From: Citricoccus zhacaiensis
GTDB lineage: Bacteria; Actinomycetota; Actinomycetes; Actinomycetales; Micrococcaceae
Direction: 5' to 3'
Assembly (NCBI RefSeq): GCF_014645315.1
Contig: NZ_BMLQ01000014.1
Span: 1 to 36,334 of the forward strand
Length of the DNA: 36,334 bases
Each line of letters opens with the position of its first letter. Positions within the stretch are counted from its first letter, which is position 1. Shown in pieces: positions 8,320-17,257 of this stretch. The notes beneath the pieces are model-generated. The model saw only the letters and a program-made list of their open reading frames with translations, ran no database searches and had not been told where the DNA came from. A program made the position numbers and the translations under genes.

Positions 8320-8352
8320 CACTCGCTGAACTATACAGTGCGCACTGAACCG
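8320..8352 (-). promoter_or_regulatory. cmtR-cadD promoter and probable CmtR operator
   Basis: A perfect 12-bp palindrome, CAGTGCGCACTG, lies at 8336-8347, next to a TATAGT -10-like box on the reverse strand (8330-8335). GTTCAG occurs twice around it. The -10 box is only about 10 bases from the start codon, so transcription should begin within a few bases of it. Operator assignment to CmtR is inferred from position. Confidence 0.6.
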
Positions 8353-8474
8353 ACCCCGGCGGGGGGCGGTGCGCGGATCACGGAGAGGCGTCTCTTTGTC
8401 GAAGCCCGGGGTCGCCACCGGGATCACCCTGCGCCCGGGGGCAAGGCCGCAGGGCCGTCTCCTAGGGTGGAGGG

Positions 8475-9461
8475 GTGAACGACTCGACGGCAGCGGCGTG
8501 GATGGAGCGGCACCAGATCGCCCTCTACGTGGCGGCGATTGTCGTCGGCATCGCGGCCGGGTGGTGGGCCCCCGGGGCCTCGGCGCTGGAGGCGGCGATC
8601 AACCCGGTACTGGGTCTGTTGCTGTTCGCCACATTCCTGGCGGTGCCGTTCACCGCGATCGGGCGGGCCTTCACGGACCTGCGGTTCCTGGGTGCGGTGC
8701 TGGTGCTGAACTTCGTGGTGGTCCCGGCGATCGTCTTCGCCCTCTCCCGCATTGTCGCCGACCATGAGGCGCTGCTGCTGGGGGTGCTGCTGGTGCTGCT
8801 GGCCCCGTGCATCGACTACGTGATCGTCTTCGCCGGGCTGGCCGGCGGGGCCCCCGACCGGTTGCTGGCCGCGGCCCCCTTGCTGATGCTCGTCCAGATG
8901 GTGCTGCTGCCTGTGTACCTGTGGGCCTTCGCCGGGACCGAGACGGTCGCGCTGGTGGAGATCGGCCCGTTCGTGGAGGCCTTCGTGGTGCTCATCCTCC
9001 TCCCCCTGGGCGCGGCCGCGTCCGTGCAGTGGGCCGCGCCCCGCAGGACGGCGGCCCGGACGGTGGAGTCGGCGATGACCGTGGCGATGGTTCCGCTGAT
9101 GATGGCGACCCTGTTCACCGTCATCGCCTCCCAGGTCCGCGGGGTGGGTGAGCAGTTCGGGGCGCTGGCGGCGGTGGTGCCCCTGTACGTGGCGTTCCTG
9201 GTGGTGATGATCCCGATCGGCATCCTCACCGCCCGCACCGCGCGCCTGGACGTGCGCTCCGCCCGGGCGCTGGTGTTCACCGGGGCCACCCGTAACTCCC
9301 TGGTCGTACTGCCCCTGGCCCTGGCCCTGCCGGCCTCCCTGAACCTGGTGCCGTTGGTCGTGGTCACCCAGACCCTGGTGGAACTGATCGGCATGGTCAT
9401 CTTCGTCCGCCTGATCCCCCGCCTCCTCCCCGAACCCCAGGCCACCCCCAGCACTGCCTGA
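8475..9461 (+). CDS. ACR3-like arsenic resistance transporter (bile acid:Na+ symporter superfamily)
   Basis: A 328-aa membrane protein with about ten hydrophobic helices, of the BASS/ACR3 group that exports arsenite. The helix-4 block GVLLVLLAPCIDYVIVFAGLAGG keeps the conserved Cys (Cys112) found in ACR3 proteins, and TGATRNSLVVLPLALALP near the C-terminus matches the second conserved broken helix. The IDY after the Cys differs from the TAMV of classic ACR3, so this is an actinobacterial subgroup and the substrate is less certain. The GTG start has a GGTGGAGGG ribosome site. It is divergent from cmtR-cadD, and no arsR or arsC is adjacent. Confidence 0.85.
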   Translation: MNDSTAAAWMERHQIALYVAAIVVGIAAGWWAPGASALEAAINPVLGLLLFATFLAVPFTAIGRAFTDLRFLGAVLVLNFVVVPAIVFALSRIVADHEALLLGVLLVLLAPCIDYVIVFAGLAGGAPDRLLAAAPLLMLVQMVLLPVYLWAFAGTETVALVEIGPFVEAFVVLILLPLGAAASVQWAAPRRTAARTVESAMTVAMVPLMMATLFTVIASQVRGVGEQFGALAAVVPLYVAFLVVMIPIGILTARTARLDVRSARALVFTGATRNSLVVLPLALALPASLNLVPLVVVTQTLVELIGMVIFVRLIPRLLPEPQATPSTA

Positions 9462-9557
9462 CCACCGCCGCTCGACACAGAGCTCCTGTCGGCAGCCCGG
9501 CCACGCGCCCCTATAGGGTGGCGGCGTCAGCCTTCCCCGCCGCCCGGAAGAGAAACC

Positions 9558-9956
9558 ATGCCCGCCCCTGATGACGCCACGCGGTCCGCCCACGCTGCCG
9601 TGACCACCCGCCTGGTTGAAGAGGTGCTGGTCGGCGGGAACCTGGGGATGCTGGACCGGCTCTACACCCCGGCCCTGGCCCCGGTGGCCCACCGCTGGAT
9701 CGCCCCGTTCCACACCTCCTTCCCTGACGTGCGCATGCAGATCGTGCAACTGGTCCGCGAGGAGGACACGGTGGCCGCCCGGTTCCGCTGTTCCGGCATC
9801 CAGCTGGGCCCGTGGCGCGGCCACGCCCCCACCGGGCGACGCTTCGAGAACATCGACGAGGCGTACCTCTTCACCTTCCGCGAGGGGCTGATCGCCAAGG
9901 CCTGGGGCCTGGCGGACACCCTGGAACGCTTCCGCCGGCTCGGCCTACGCCCCTAA
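9558..9956 (+). CDS. SnoaL-like ester cyclase family protein
   Basis: A 132-aa cytosolic protein of the SnoaL-like (NTF2-fold) family. Features include an N-terminal helix LVEEVLVGGNLGMLDRLY, the block PFHTSFPDVRMQI, the strand VAARFRCSGIQLG, and ENIDEAYLFTFREGLIAKAWGLAD. This pattern recurs in predicted ester cyclases. The reaction is unknown; most members are orphan. A GGAAGAG ribosome site precedes the ATG. It sits between the arsenic transporter and the convergent merR, and nothing links it clearly to metal resistance. Confidence 0.82.
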   Translation: MPAPDDATRSAHAAVTTRLVEEVLVGGNLGMLDRLYTPALAPVAHRWIAPFHTSFPDVRMQIVQLVREEDTVAARFRCSGIQLGPWRGHAPTGRRFENIDEAYLFTFREGLIAKAWGLADTLERFRRLGLRP

Positions 9957-10081
9957 CACGGCAACACCCTCACTGTCGGATGGAGCCGCTGATCCGGCCG
10001 TCCATGGTGCCGGCGATCCGGGTGGACTTCCACCCCGGCATGAGCCCTGCTGCTGGCTGTGGCCAGCGCCGGCGCCCGACG

Positions 10082-10477
10082 CTAGAGGTACTGGCAGATC
10101 GTGTCCGGCGGGCAGTCGGCCGGGTCCAGGGCGGCCGCGCGTTGCCGGAGGTCGGTGACGGCCTGTTGCAGTGCCCTCAGGTCGGCGATCTGACGATCGA
10201 GGGCGCCCAGGCGGGCGTCCAGCAGGTCCGCGACGTGCCCACAGGGGGCGGACCCGCCGTCGCGCAGGTCCAGGATCTGACGGACCTGGGCCAAGGTCAG
10301 CCCGGCGGCACGGCCGCGGCGGACGAAGTCCAGGCGCGCCAGGACCGCCGCGGGGTCGGGGTAGTGCCGGTAGCCGTTGACGGTGCGCTCAGGGGCCGGG
10401 AGCAGCCCGGCGTCCTCGTAGAAGCGCAGCGTCTTGGCGGTGGTCCCGCCGGCCTGGGCCAGCTCACCGATGCGCAC
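10082..10477 (-). CDS. merR: MerR-family heavy-metal-responsive regulator
   Basis: A dimeric activator that distorts a long-spacer promoter when metal binds. The 131-aa protein has the MerR winged-helix start (MRIGELAQAGGTTAKTLRFYEDAGLLP), NGYRHY, then a long dimerisation helix. Cysteines sit at 79 (APCGHV), 122 and 128 (DCPPDTIC), a placement similar but not identical to MerR of Gram-negatives (82, 117, 126). It is divergent from merA, with a MerR-type operator between them, so Hg(II) is the most likely signal. Members of this group also serve Cd, Pb and Zn systems, so metal choice rests on context. Confidence 0.88.
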   Translation of the reverse strand: MRIGELAQAGGTTAKTLRFYEDAGLLPAPERTVNGYRHYPDPAAVLARLDFVRRGRAAGLTLAQVRQILDLRDGGSAPCGHVADLLDARLGALDRQIADLRALQQAVTDLRQRAAALDPADCPPDTICQYL

Positions 10478-10515
10478 CCCACCACCTCCGCCTCTCGGGT
10501 CCGGGCCGGTCGGTC

Positions 10516-10547
10516 TTGACCTTACCCCGCACTGGAACGTTCAGGAT
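10516..10547 (+). promoter_or_regulatory. MerR-type merA promoter/operator
   Basis: A -35 box TTGACC (10516-10521) is followed after 19-20 bases by a poor -10 (CAGGAT, near 10542). Overlong spacing with an imperfect dyad (ACCTTACCCC...GGAACGTT) is the hallmark of promoters remodelled by MerR-family activators. This makes the ATG at 10546 part of the promoter and not a start codon. Confidence 0.7.
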
Positions 10548-10587
10548 GGTGACCAAGGAAGCAACGACGAGAAGGGCATCGCACAAC

Positions 10588-11979
10588 ATGGACGAGAAGT
10601 ACGAGGTCGATCTGGCCGTGGTCGGTTCCGGGGGCGCCGCGATGTCCGCGGCGATCGCCGCCCGGCAGGCCGGGCACACGGTGGTGCTCATCGAGCGCGG
10701 CGTGCTCGGCGGCACCTGCGTGAACATCGGCTGCGTACCCTCCAAGACCCTGCTCGCCGCGGCCGGCGCCCGGCACACCGCGCTGGCCAACCCCTTCGGC
10801 GGGGCCCCAACCGGTGCCGGGCCGGTTGACCTGACCGCCCTGGTGCGGCAGAAGGACGAACTCATCGAGCACCTGCGCGGGGCCAAATACGCCGACGTGG
10901 CCGCCGCCCACGGCTTTGAGATCCTCCCCGGGCAGGCCCGCTTCCTCGACGGGCGCACCATGGCCGTGGACGGTAGGCCTCTGCGCGCCCGAACCTACCT
11001 GGTGGCCACCGGGGCCGAGCCCGCGGTGCCGAACCTGCCAGGCCTGGAACAGGTGGAACCACTGACCTCGACCACGGCCATGGAACTGGACCAGGTGCCC
11101 GAGTCCCTGGTCGTCATCGGCGGCGGGTACGTGGGCCTGGAACAGGCCCAGCTGTTCGCCCACCTCGGCGCCCGGGTGTCCCTGGTGGGACGGGTCGCGC
11201 CCCGGGCCGAACCGGAGCTGGCCGCCCGGCTCCGGGAAATCTTCACCCAGGACGGCATCACCGTCATCGAGGAGCACGCCGGATCCGTCGCCACCGAGGG
11301 CGGGCAGGCGGTCGTGACGACCGTCTCCGGCCGGCAGGTCAGGGGCGCCCGGGTGCTGCTGGCCACCGGACGGGCCGCCCGCACCGACGGGCTGGGCCTC
11401 CAGTCGGCAGGGGTGGAGGTCGACGCGGCCGGCTTCATCGCCGTCGACGCACACCAGCGCACCACCAACCCGCGCATCTACGCCGCCGGGGACGTGACCG
11501 GCGCCCCCCAGTTCGTCTACGTCGCCGCCGCCACCGGCCGGGTCGCCGCGCGCAACGCCCTAGCCACCGACGCCGAGGACGCCCTCTCCCAGGTGGACTA
11601 CGCGGGCCTGCCCGCGGTGGTGTTCACCCGCCCGCAGCTGGCCTCCGCCGGGCTGACCGAGGCCCAGGTACTGGCCCGAGGCCGGGCCTGTGAGTGTCGG
11701 GTCCTGGACCTGTCCGAGGTGCCCCGGGCCCTGGTCAACCACGACACCCGCGGGGCGGTCAAGATCGTCGCAGACGCGACCACCGGCACCGTCCTCGGCG
11801 TGCACGCCCTGGCCGACGGGGCCGGGGAAATCATGTTGGCCGCCACCTACGCCATCAAGGCCGGCATGAGCGTCGACGACCTGGCCGACACCTGGGCCCC
11901 GTACCTGACCATGGCCGAGAGCCTGCGCCTGACCGCCGGCCTGTTCCGCAACCAGATGCCCACCTCCTGCTGCGCCTGA
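10588..11979 (+). CDS. merA: Mercuric reductase
   Basis: A cytosolic FAD/NADPH flavoenzyme that reduces Hg(II) to volatile Hg(0). From the ATG at 10588 it has 463 aa. Features in order are the FAD dinucleotide fold (VVGSGGAAMSAAIAA), the redox-active disulfide GGTCVNIGCVPSK (Cys44, Cys49), the NADPH fold (VVIGGGYVGLEQAQ), the second FAD motif (IYAAGDVTG) and the C-terminal vicinal pair SCCA, which hands mercury to the active site. The N-terminal NmerA metal-binding domain is absent, as in many actinobacterial forms. GAAGGG at 10571-10576 serves as ribosome site. No merT, merP or merB is present, so this is a minimal merR-merA pair. Confidence 0.96.
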   Translation: MDEKYEVDLAVVGSGGAAMSAAIAARQAGHTVVLIERGVLGGTCVNIGCVPSKTLLAAAGARHTALANPFGGAPTGAGPVDLTALVRQKDELIEHLRGAKYADVAAAHGFEILPGQARFLDGRTMAVDGRPLRARTYLVATGAEPAVPNLPGLEQVEPLTSTTAMELDQVPESLVVIGGGYVGLEQAQLFAHLGARVSLVGRVAPRAEPELAARLREIFTQDGITVIEEHAGSVATEGGQAVVTTVSGRQVRGARVLLATGRAARTDGLGLQSAGVEVDAAGFIAVDAHQRTTNPRIYAAGDVTGAPQFVYVAAATGRVAARNALATDAEDALSQVDYAGLPAVVFTRPQLASAGLTEAQVLARGRACECRVLDLSEVPRALVNHDTRGAVKIVADATTGTVLGVHALADGAGEIMLAATYAIKAGMSVDDLADTWAPYLTMAESLRLTAGLFRNQMPTSCCA

Positions 11980-11999
11980 CGCTTCAGGCATCAGCGTCA
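11977..11999 (+). terminator. Weak hairpin at the end of merA
   Basis: TGACGCT (11977-11983) pairs with AGCGTCA (11993-11999) around a 9-base loop, overlapping the merA stop codon. It has no T-run. It may help end the merA transcript; support is weak. Confidence 0.3.
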
Positions 12000-12047
12000 A
12001 GACATGATTGTCAGACACGGGTACACCCTCTTTTACACCTCTCGCCC

Positions 12048-12174
12048 TGTCATTTTCAGAAGTTGACTGCACTCTCGGGCCCGTCAACCCGGGGGTGGTG
12101 TCGTCGACTTCTGAACTCTGGTCGTTCAGTAGTCGTGTGCACTAGGGTCGCGTCTGCTCAGTAGTCCTGTTCTC
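12048..12174 (+). repeat. Tn402-type terminal repeat plus internal transposase-binding-like repeats
   Basis: The terminal 25 bp (12048-12072) begin TGTCATTTTCAGAAG and end GACTGCAC; from memory they differ from the Tn402/Tn5053 end at about two positions. Related 18-bp units follow: 12055-12072 within the repeat, 12098-12115 in inverted orientation, 12125-12142 and 12157-12174 in direct orientation, the last being the weakest. Several such repeats at the tniA-side end are expected for this family, where they bind TniA. Confidence 0.85.
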
Positions 12175-12189
12175 TATGAGGAGGCGGGC

Positions 12190-13868
12190 GTGGACGGCGA
12201 CCAGGATGAGATGGCTGGACCGGGCGTGCTTGCGGTGCCCGAGCTTGAGTGGGAGCAGGCCCGGTTGCGGGCCGGGGTGATCGGTCGACTGGCCGAGCAC
12301 GATCCAGTGGGACTGGCTGCCGTCGACGAAGCCGCGGTGGAGCTGGGGATCTCCCGGCGCCGGGTGTACGTGCTGCTGGAGCGGTACCGGCAGGGCTCGG
12401 GCCTGGTCACTGATCTTGTCCCCCGGCGATCGGATGGTGGCAAGGGTGGGGGCCGGCTGGCGGAGCCAGTGGAGCAGATCATCCGTGAGCTGGTGCGCCA
12501 GCGGTACTTGACCCGGCAGAAGCGCAGCATTGCCTCGCTGCATCGGGAGATCACGCGGGCCTGCGCCGTGCAGGGGCTGCCGGCTCCGGCACGGAACACG
12601 GTGGCCGCGCGGATCGCCCGGATGAATCCGGTCGAGGTGGGCCGGCGGCGCGAGGGGGCCGAGAGCGTCCGGCCGTTGCAATCGGCCGGCGACGAGGTTC
12701 CGGTTGTCGAGTCGATCCTGGACCAGGTGCAGATCGATCACACGGTCATAGATTTGATCGTGGTCGATGACCGTGACCGCCAGCCGATCGGACGGCCGTA
12801 TCTGACGGTGGCCATCGACGTGTGCAGTCGGTGTCTGGTTGGAATGGTGGTGACCTTGGAGCCGCCCTCGGCGGTGTCGGTGGGGTTGTGCCTGGCCCAT
12901 GCGGCGGGTGACAAGCGGCCCTGGCTGGAGCGGCTCGGAATCGACGCGGCCTGGCCGATGAGCGGCAAGCCGAAGGCACTGTATGTGGACAATGCCCGGG
13001 AGTTCAAGAGCGAAGCGCTCACCCGCGGGTGCGACCAGCACGGTATCAGTCTCGACTACCGCCCGCTGGCCGGCCGCATTACGGCGGGACCGTCGAGCGG
13101 GTCATCGGCACGGCCATGCAACAGATCCACGAGCTGCCGGGGACCACGTTCTCGAATCCAGTCGAGCGTGGGGCGTACGACGCCGAGAAGATGGCCGCGC
13201 TGACCATGGCCGAGTTGGAGCGGTGGCTGGTGTTGGCGGTGGCGACCTACCACGGCACGGTGCACTCCACACTGGGCCAGACCCCGGCCGGACGGTGGGC
13301 CGACGGGGTCGCAGCGACCGGTACCCCGGTGCTGACAGCTAACCCGACGGCGTTCCTGGTGGATTTTCTGCCCGTGTTCCGCCGCAAGCTCACGCGCACC
13401 GGGTTCGTCATAGACCATGTCCACTATTTCGCCAACGCGCTCAAGCCGTGGATCGCACGCCGCGAGGCCCTGGAGCGGTTCCTGATCCGTCGGGATCCGC
13501 GCGATATCAGCCGGATCTGGGTGCTGGACCCCGAGGGCACCGCATACATCGAGGTCCCGTACCGGACGATGTCGAACCCGACGGTCAGCGTGTGGGAACA
13601 CCGCCAGGCCCTGGCCCGGCTGCGCGAGCGTGGGGCCACCGAGGTCGATGAGGCGGGCCTGTTCCGGATGATCGAGCAGATGCGCACCATCGCCGAGACC
13701 GCCCAGAAGACCACCAAGCGCACCCGCCGCGAGAGACAACGCCGCGCCCAAGCCGGGACGGCCAATACGAGGCCGACGCCCCCGGTGCCGGAACTGCCTG
13801 TCGTACCGGCGGACTCGGAGGCGGCCGGTCGATCGGTGGCCCGGTTCGGGGAGATCGAGCAATGGTGA
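12190..13868 (+). pseudogene. tniA: TniA transposase (DDE/Mu-like), broken by a 1-nt frameshift
   Basis: The catalytic subunit of Tn402-type transposition. The GTG at 12190 has a GAGGAGG ribosome site. The first frame (12190 to about 13072) holds an N-terminal helix-turn-helix (ELGISRRRVYVLLERYR) and two catalytic Asp residues, Asp183 (QIDHT) and Asp267 (YVDNAREF). The frame then fails; the next frame resumes at 13074 with PHYGGTVERVIGT, carrying the catalytic Glu, and runs to 13868. Inserting one C in the GGCC around 13070-13073 restores a continuous LARPHYGG, so a single base is missing. No slippery heptamer is present, so programmed shifting is unlikely. Intact, the protein would be about 559 aa, normal for TniA. 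A sequencing error remains possible. Confidence 0.92.
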
Positions 13869-14779
13869 ACGCCGACGAGTACGAGCCGCTGGAGCTGTCC
13901 CACCTGCACCCGGCCGCGCAGCCGGTGGCGCGACTGCCGGCGGCCGAGCGCATCCAGCGGATCCGCGCGGACCGCTGGATCGGTTATCCGAGGGCGGTCG
14001 AGGCCGTCGAGCGTCTGGAGACCCTGCTCGGCTGGCCGCCGAAGCAGCGCATGCCCAACCTGCTGCTGGTGGGCCCGACGAACAACGGCAAGTCGATGAT
14101 CATCGAGCGCTTCCGCCGGCAGCACCCGCCCAGCTCCGAGCTGGACCGGGAACAGGTCCCGGTGGTGTGCGTGCAGATGCCCTCGGAACCCTCGCCCTTG
14201 CGGTTCTACACCGCGATCCTGTCCGCCCTGGGCGCACCATTGCGGCCCCGGCCCCGCGTGGTGGAACTCGAACGCCTCGCTTTGTCCCTGCTGCGCGAGG
14301 TCGGGGCGCGGATGCTGGTCGTCGATGAGCTGCACAACGTGCTGGCCGGCCGCGGGGACACCCGGCGGGAGTTCCTGAACCTGCTGCGATTCCTGGGCAA
14401 CGAACTGCGCATCCCCCTGGTCGGGGTCGGCACCCGCGAGGTCTACCTGGCGGTGCGCTCGGACGACCAGCTGGAGAACCGCTTCGAGCCCTTCGTGCTC
14501 CCGCTCTGGGAGGCTGACGACCAGGCAAGGTCCCTACTGGCCAGCTTCGCCGCCTCCTTCCCGCTGCGGAAACCCTCGGTGATCGACACCGAGGACATGG
14601 CTCGCTACCTGCTGGCCCGCAGCGAGGGCACCATCGGGGAACTGGCCCACCTGCTCACTGCGGCCGCGGTGGCCGCGGTGGAGTCGGGCCTGGAGGAGAT
14701 CGACCACCGGACGCTGACGATGGCGGACTATCTCGGCCCGGCCGGACGCCGACGGGTCTTCGAACGCGAGCTGCTGTGA
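13862..14779 (+). CDS. tniB: TniB transposition ATPase (AAA+)
   Basis: An AAA+ ATPase that works with TniA in target capture, like TnsC or MuB. The 305-aa protein has Walker A GPTNNGKS (71-78), Walker B MLVVDELHNVL (151-161) and downstream sensor-like blocks (LVGVGTREVYLAV, EGTIGELAHLLTAAAV). The ATG overlaps the tniA stop by 7 bases, and the tniQ start overlaps its own stop, showing a coupled tniABQ operon. The gene is intact, unlike tniA. Confidence 0.93.
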   Translation: MVNADEYEPLELSHLHPAAQPVARLPAAERIQRIRADRWIGYPRAVEAVERLETLLGWPPKQRMPNLLLVGPTNNGKSMIIERFRRQHPPSSELDREQVPVVCVQMPSEPSPLRFYTAILSALGAPLRPRPRVVELERLALSLLREVGARMLVVDELHNVLAGRGDTRREFLNLLRFLGNELRIPLVGVGTREVYLAVRSDDQLENRFEPFVLPLWEADDQARSLLASFAASFPLRKPSVIDTEDMARYLLARSEGTIGELAHLLTAAAVAAVESGLEEIDHRTLTMADYLGPAGRRRVFERELL

Positions 14780-15942
14780 GGACCCGGTGGCCGGTGCATC
14801 CGGCCCCGGTCACCGGTGAGGCACTCACCTCCTGGCTGCGCCGAATCGCCCACCGCTACGGGGCCGAGGTCGAGGACCTCGTTCTCGATACCGGGTTCTG
14901 CTTCCCCCGTCCCGGGGACCTGGACGTGGCTGCCCCGGAGGGGTTCATCGACCAGCTGGCTGCGCGCACCGGGGCCAGAACCGACACCATACGGGCCATG
15001 ACCTTCGGAGGGCAGACCCCCTGGCTGCTGGACCAGCTCGAGCCAGCGGCGGAGGCCTACACCACCTACACCCGACAGCTGGCGGTGCTGCTGCCCCGGG
15101 GAAGGAGACGGGACCGTACCGTGGAGGACTGGCGGGCCTGGTTGCCGACGGTTGCCGGTTGGCGCCATCGGGCCTGTCCGCGCTGCACCACGGAATCAAC
15201 CCCGCCGTGCCCGTACCAGCTGGCGTGGCTGGTGCCCCTCATGCTCTCCTGCCCCGTCCACCACTGCCGACTCGAACTCCACGACGGCCCGTTGGGATAC
15301 CACGACTTCTGGCACACCTCGTCGGGTGGGCCCGAGCCGCGACCGGTCGGGGAGGCGATCCGGAGCATGGACCAGCGGACCTGGCAGGCCCTGACGACCG
15401 AGGCTGTAGAACTCCCCAGGCATCGGGTGCACGCTGGGACCTGGTTCCGCCTGCTGCGGACGCTTCTCGATGAGCTCGGCGCGACCATCACCGAGAGCGG
15501 CGCACCCGGCCGGCTGACACGCCAGGTGTGGGACCGCACCGGCCATCCGGTCCGCGCCGGACAGGGCCCGTGGCGCCCCTACGAGGAACTCTCCGACCAG
15601 CGCCAACTCCAATCCCTTGAAGCCGCCGCCACCGCGATACACCTGCTCGAAACCCGGGCCATGGCCTGCTTCGGACGCGAAGCCGAGGTGTTCCTGCCCC
15701 AGCCGGACTTTTCCCGCGACCCCGGTCGCCCCGACCAGACCACGGACCCCACCGCCCTGCGGTGGCAGGAGATCAAGGAGAGCTTTCAGGCCGTCGTCGA
15801 GGAAGCCCAGACCACCCCGGAGACCGCCCGTCAGCTTTTCAACTTCTGCACGATGTACCGTCGCGACAACGACGAAGTGGTCCAAGGCGTCCGGGGCAAT
15901 TTCGTCGAGCTCGGCATACCTTCGGACTACCTGTCACCATAG
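14776..15942 (+). CDS. tniQ: TniQ-family transposition protein
   Basis: An accessory protein of Tn402-type transposition, needed with TniA and TniB for cointegrate formation. The 388-aa product begins with the family block HPAPVTGEALTSWLRRIAHRYG (window about 14791-14857) and has a zinc-finger-like group (CPRC...CPYQ...CPVHHC, residues about 134-165). The GTG start overlaps the tniB stop as GTGA. Translational coupling and correct order support the call. Confidence 0.9.
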   Translation: MRTRWPVHPAPVTGEALTSWLRRIAHRYGAEVEDLVLDTGFCFPRPGDLDVAAPEGFIDQLAARTGARTDTIRAMTFGGQTPWLLDQLEPAAEAYTTYTRQLAVLLPRGRRRDRTVEDWRAWLPTVAGWRHRACPRCTTESTPPCPYQLAWLVPLMLSCPVHHCRLELHDGPLGYHDFWHTSSGGPEPRPVGEAIRSMDQRTWQALTTEAVELPRHRVHAGTWFRLLRTLLDELGATITESGAPGRLTRQVWDRTGHPVRAGQGPWRPYEELSDQRQLQSLEAAATAIHLLETRAMACFGREAEVFLPQPDFSRDPGRPDQTTDPTALRWQEIKESFQAVVEEAQTTPETARQLFNFCTMYRRDNDEVVQGVRGNFVELGIPSDYLSP

Positions 15943-16000
15943 CTGCGTCACGACCGTCTGCGAGACGTAGAATAGATGGCGGGATACGTGACAGTTTTTC

Positions 16001-16046
16001 TCAACACCTCGTATGACTTTCAGAGATAAGTGGCGGCATTCTGTGG
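16001..16046 (+). repeat. 46-bp motif shared with 33642-33686
   Basis: This stretch aligns in the same orientation with 33642-33686. Both begin TCAACA and share TTTC(A/G)G(A/G)GATAA(A/G)TGGCGG and TCTGTGG; 23 of the last 29 bases are identical. A partial third copy (TAAATGACGGT) is at 16051-16061. The other copy lies just downstream of a tyrosine integrase remnant, which suggests an end of, or attachment site for, such an element. Confidence 0.55.
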
Positions 16047-16205
16047 AAGCTAAATGACGGTACGGACTGTCCAGAAGCGTCGCCATCTGTGGACCCAGGC
16101 AAGGCGCCCCGAGACGGCGAACGTCCGAAGCCCTTTCCGGGCCGGGGCCGCGGGGTGCCGAACTCAGGCGTACTGACATCCGTTGGGCGCGGCCGCCGGG
16201 GGCCC

Positions 16206-16805
16206 TTATGTGTTGGGGGCTTCCTGGTTCCCGGACAGTTGTTGCTGGTGCCGATAGAGGGTGGCCCGGCTCCAGCCCACGAGCCGGGCGGCGTCGGCGG
16301 CGGTGCGGCCCTTGGCGCGGGCGGCGTTGACGATGGCAAGTTTGTCGGCGATGTCGGTCGGGTCGAGGGGCGGGCGGCCGAACCGAGTGCCCCCGGCGCG
16401 GGCGGCGGCGATACCGGCATTGACGCGTTCGACGATCAGTTCGCGTTCGTACTCGGCGAGGGTGGCGAGCATGTTCAGCATCAGCCGGCCCGTGGACGTC
16501 GAGGGATCGATGCCGTCGGCGATGGACTTCACCTGCACGTCCCGGTCGCGCAGCAGATTGACGGTGTTGAGGACGTCAATGAGGGACCGACCGAGCCGGT
16601 CCACGCGCCAGACCACGACGGTGTCCCCGGGCTCGGCGTAGTCGAGCAGCTTGCGCATGCCAGGCCGGTCCACCGCGTTCCTGCTCCCGGAGGTGACTTC
16701 GGCGAAGATGTCTCGTTTCTGGACCCCTGCGGCGAGGAGTGCATCGACCTGGAGTTGGGCGTCCTGGCCGGCGGTGCTCACGCGCGTGTAGCCGAGTTGT
16801 CTCAC
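16206..16805 (-). CDS. tniR: TniR serine resolvase
   Basis: A site-specific serine recombinase that resolves the cointegrate made by TniA/B/Q. From the GTG at 16805 it has 199 aa: GYTRVSTAGQDAQLQ with catalytic Ser10, then VWRVDRLGRSLIDV, an extended helix (LMLNMLATLAEYERELIVERV), GRPPLDP and a C-terminal helix-turn-helix (AADAARLVGWSRATLYRH). The first GTG (16823) and longer starts are possible, but family homology begins at VRQLGYTRVS. It faces away from tniQ, the standard Tn402 orientation relative to res. Confidence 0.93.
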   Translation of the reverse strand: MRQLGYTRVSTAGQDAQLQVDALLAAGVQKRDIFAEVTSGSRNAVDRPGMRKLLDYAEPGDTVVVWRVDRLGRSLIDVLNTVNLLRDRDVQVKSIADGIDPSTSTGRLMLNMLATLAEYERELIVERVNAGIAAARAGGTRFGRPPLDPTDIADKLAIVNAARAKGRTAADAARLVGWSRATLYRHQQQLSGNQEAPNT

Positions 16806-16890
16806 AAACCCATCTTGCCTCACAAAGGGGGTCTCGGTGGGATTTCGAGACACTACGCGTTGAGACGACTTATCGAGACACCGCGGGGGC
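16806..16890. other. Probable res recombination site and tniR promoter region
   Basis: Directly upstream of tniR is a cluster of short repeats: TTTGTGAG twice on the reverse strand (near 16801-16826), GTCTC...GAGAC as an inverted pair (16831-16851), and TGAGAC and CGAGACA (16861-16880). Resolvase sites consist of such imperfect inverted subsites placed next to tniR. The exact crossover point cannot be read. Confidence 0.55.
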
Positions 16891-17001
16891 CAGGATCCCG
16901 GTCTTCGATGGCGCACGCCGGGAGGCAGATCCGGTGTCTTGGAAAGCTGTCCATTAATAAGACACGCATCGTGGCCTTTGCCCAAGGTCTGAGATTGCGT
17001 G

Positions 17002-17105
17002 AGGGCACGCTCCGGGGACACGCTGCTGGTGTGGAAGCTCGAGCGGCTCGGTCGGGATCTGCGCCACCGGGTCAACATCGTCCACAACCTCACCGAGCGG
17101 GGCGC
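17002..17105 (+). pseudogene. Serine recombinase (resolvase/invertase) fragment
   Basis: A short reading frame encodes GDTLLVWKLERLGRDLRHRVNIVHNLTERG, which matches the middle of serine recombinases (DxLxVxKLDRLxR...). The N-terminal catalytic Ser region and the C-terminal DNA-binding domain are missing. It is on the opposite strand to tniR and differs in sequence, so it is a relic of another resolvase, probably from an earlier transposon at this site. Confidence 0.75.
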
Positions 17106-17257
17106 GTGCCGTACGGCGCCCCGTCACCGGACAAATCACCGGACGGGGGCTACGGGACGCCCCCCGAGGCGTGCTTGAGCGTGCCCAGGTCACAAGCGGT
17201 GTGTCCGGTGGGGGTTCCCTTTACGGGATCCTGCTCAGTGACCGATCTGGGGCCCTT

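Noticed and set aside
10546..10587. ATG at 10546 as the merA start
   Set aside because: It falls on the -10 element of the MerR-type promoter, so it would precede the transcript.
13060..13085. Programmed -1 frameshift in tniA
   Set aside because: There is no slippery heptamer or clear downstream structure, and adding one C restores the normal family sequence.
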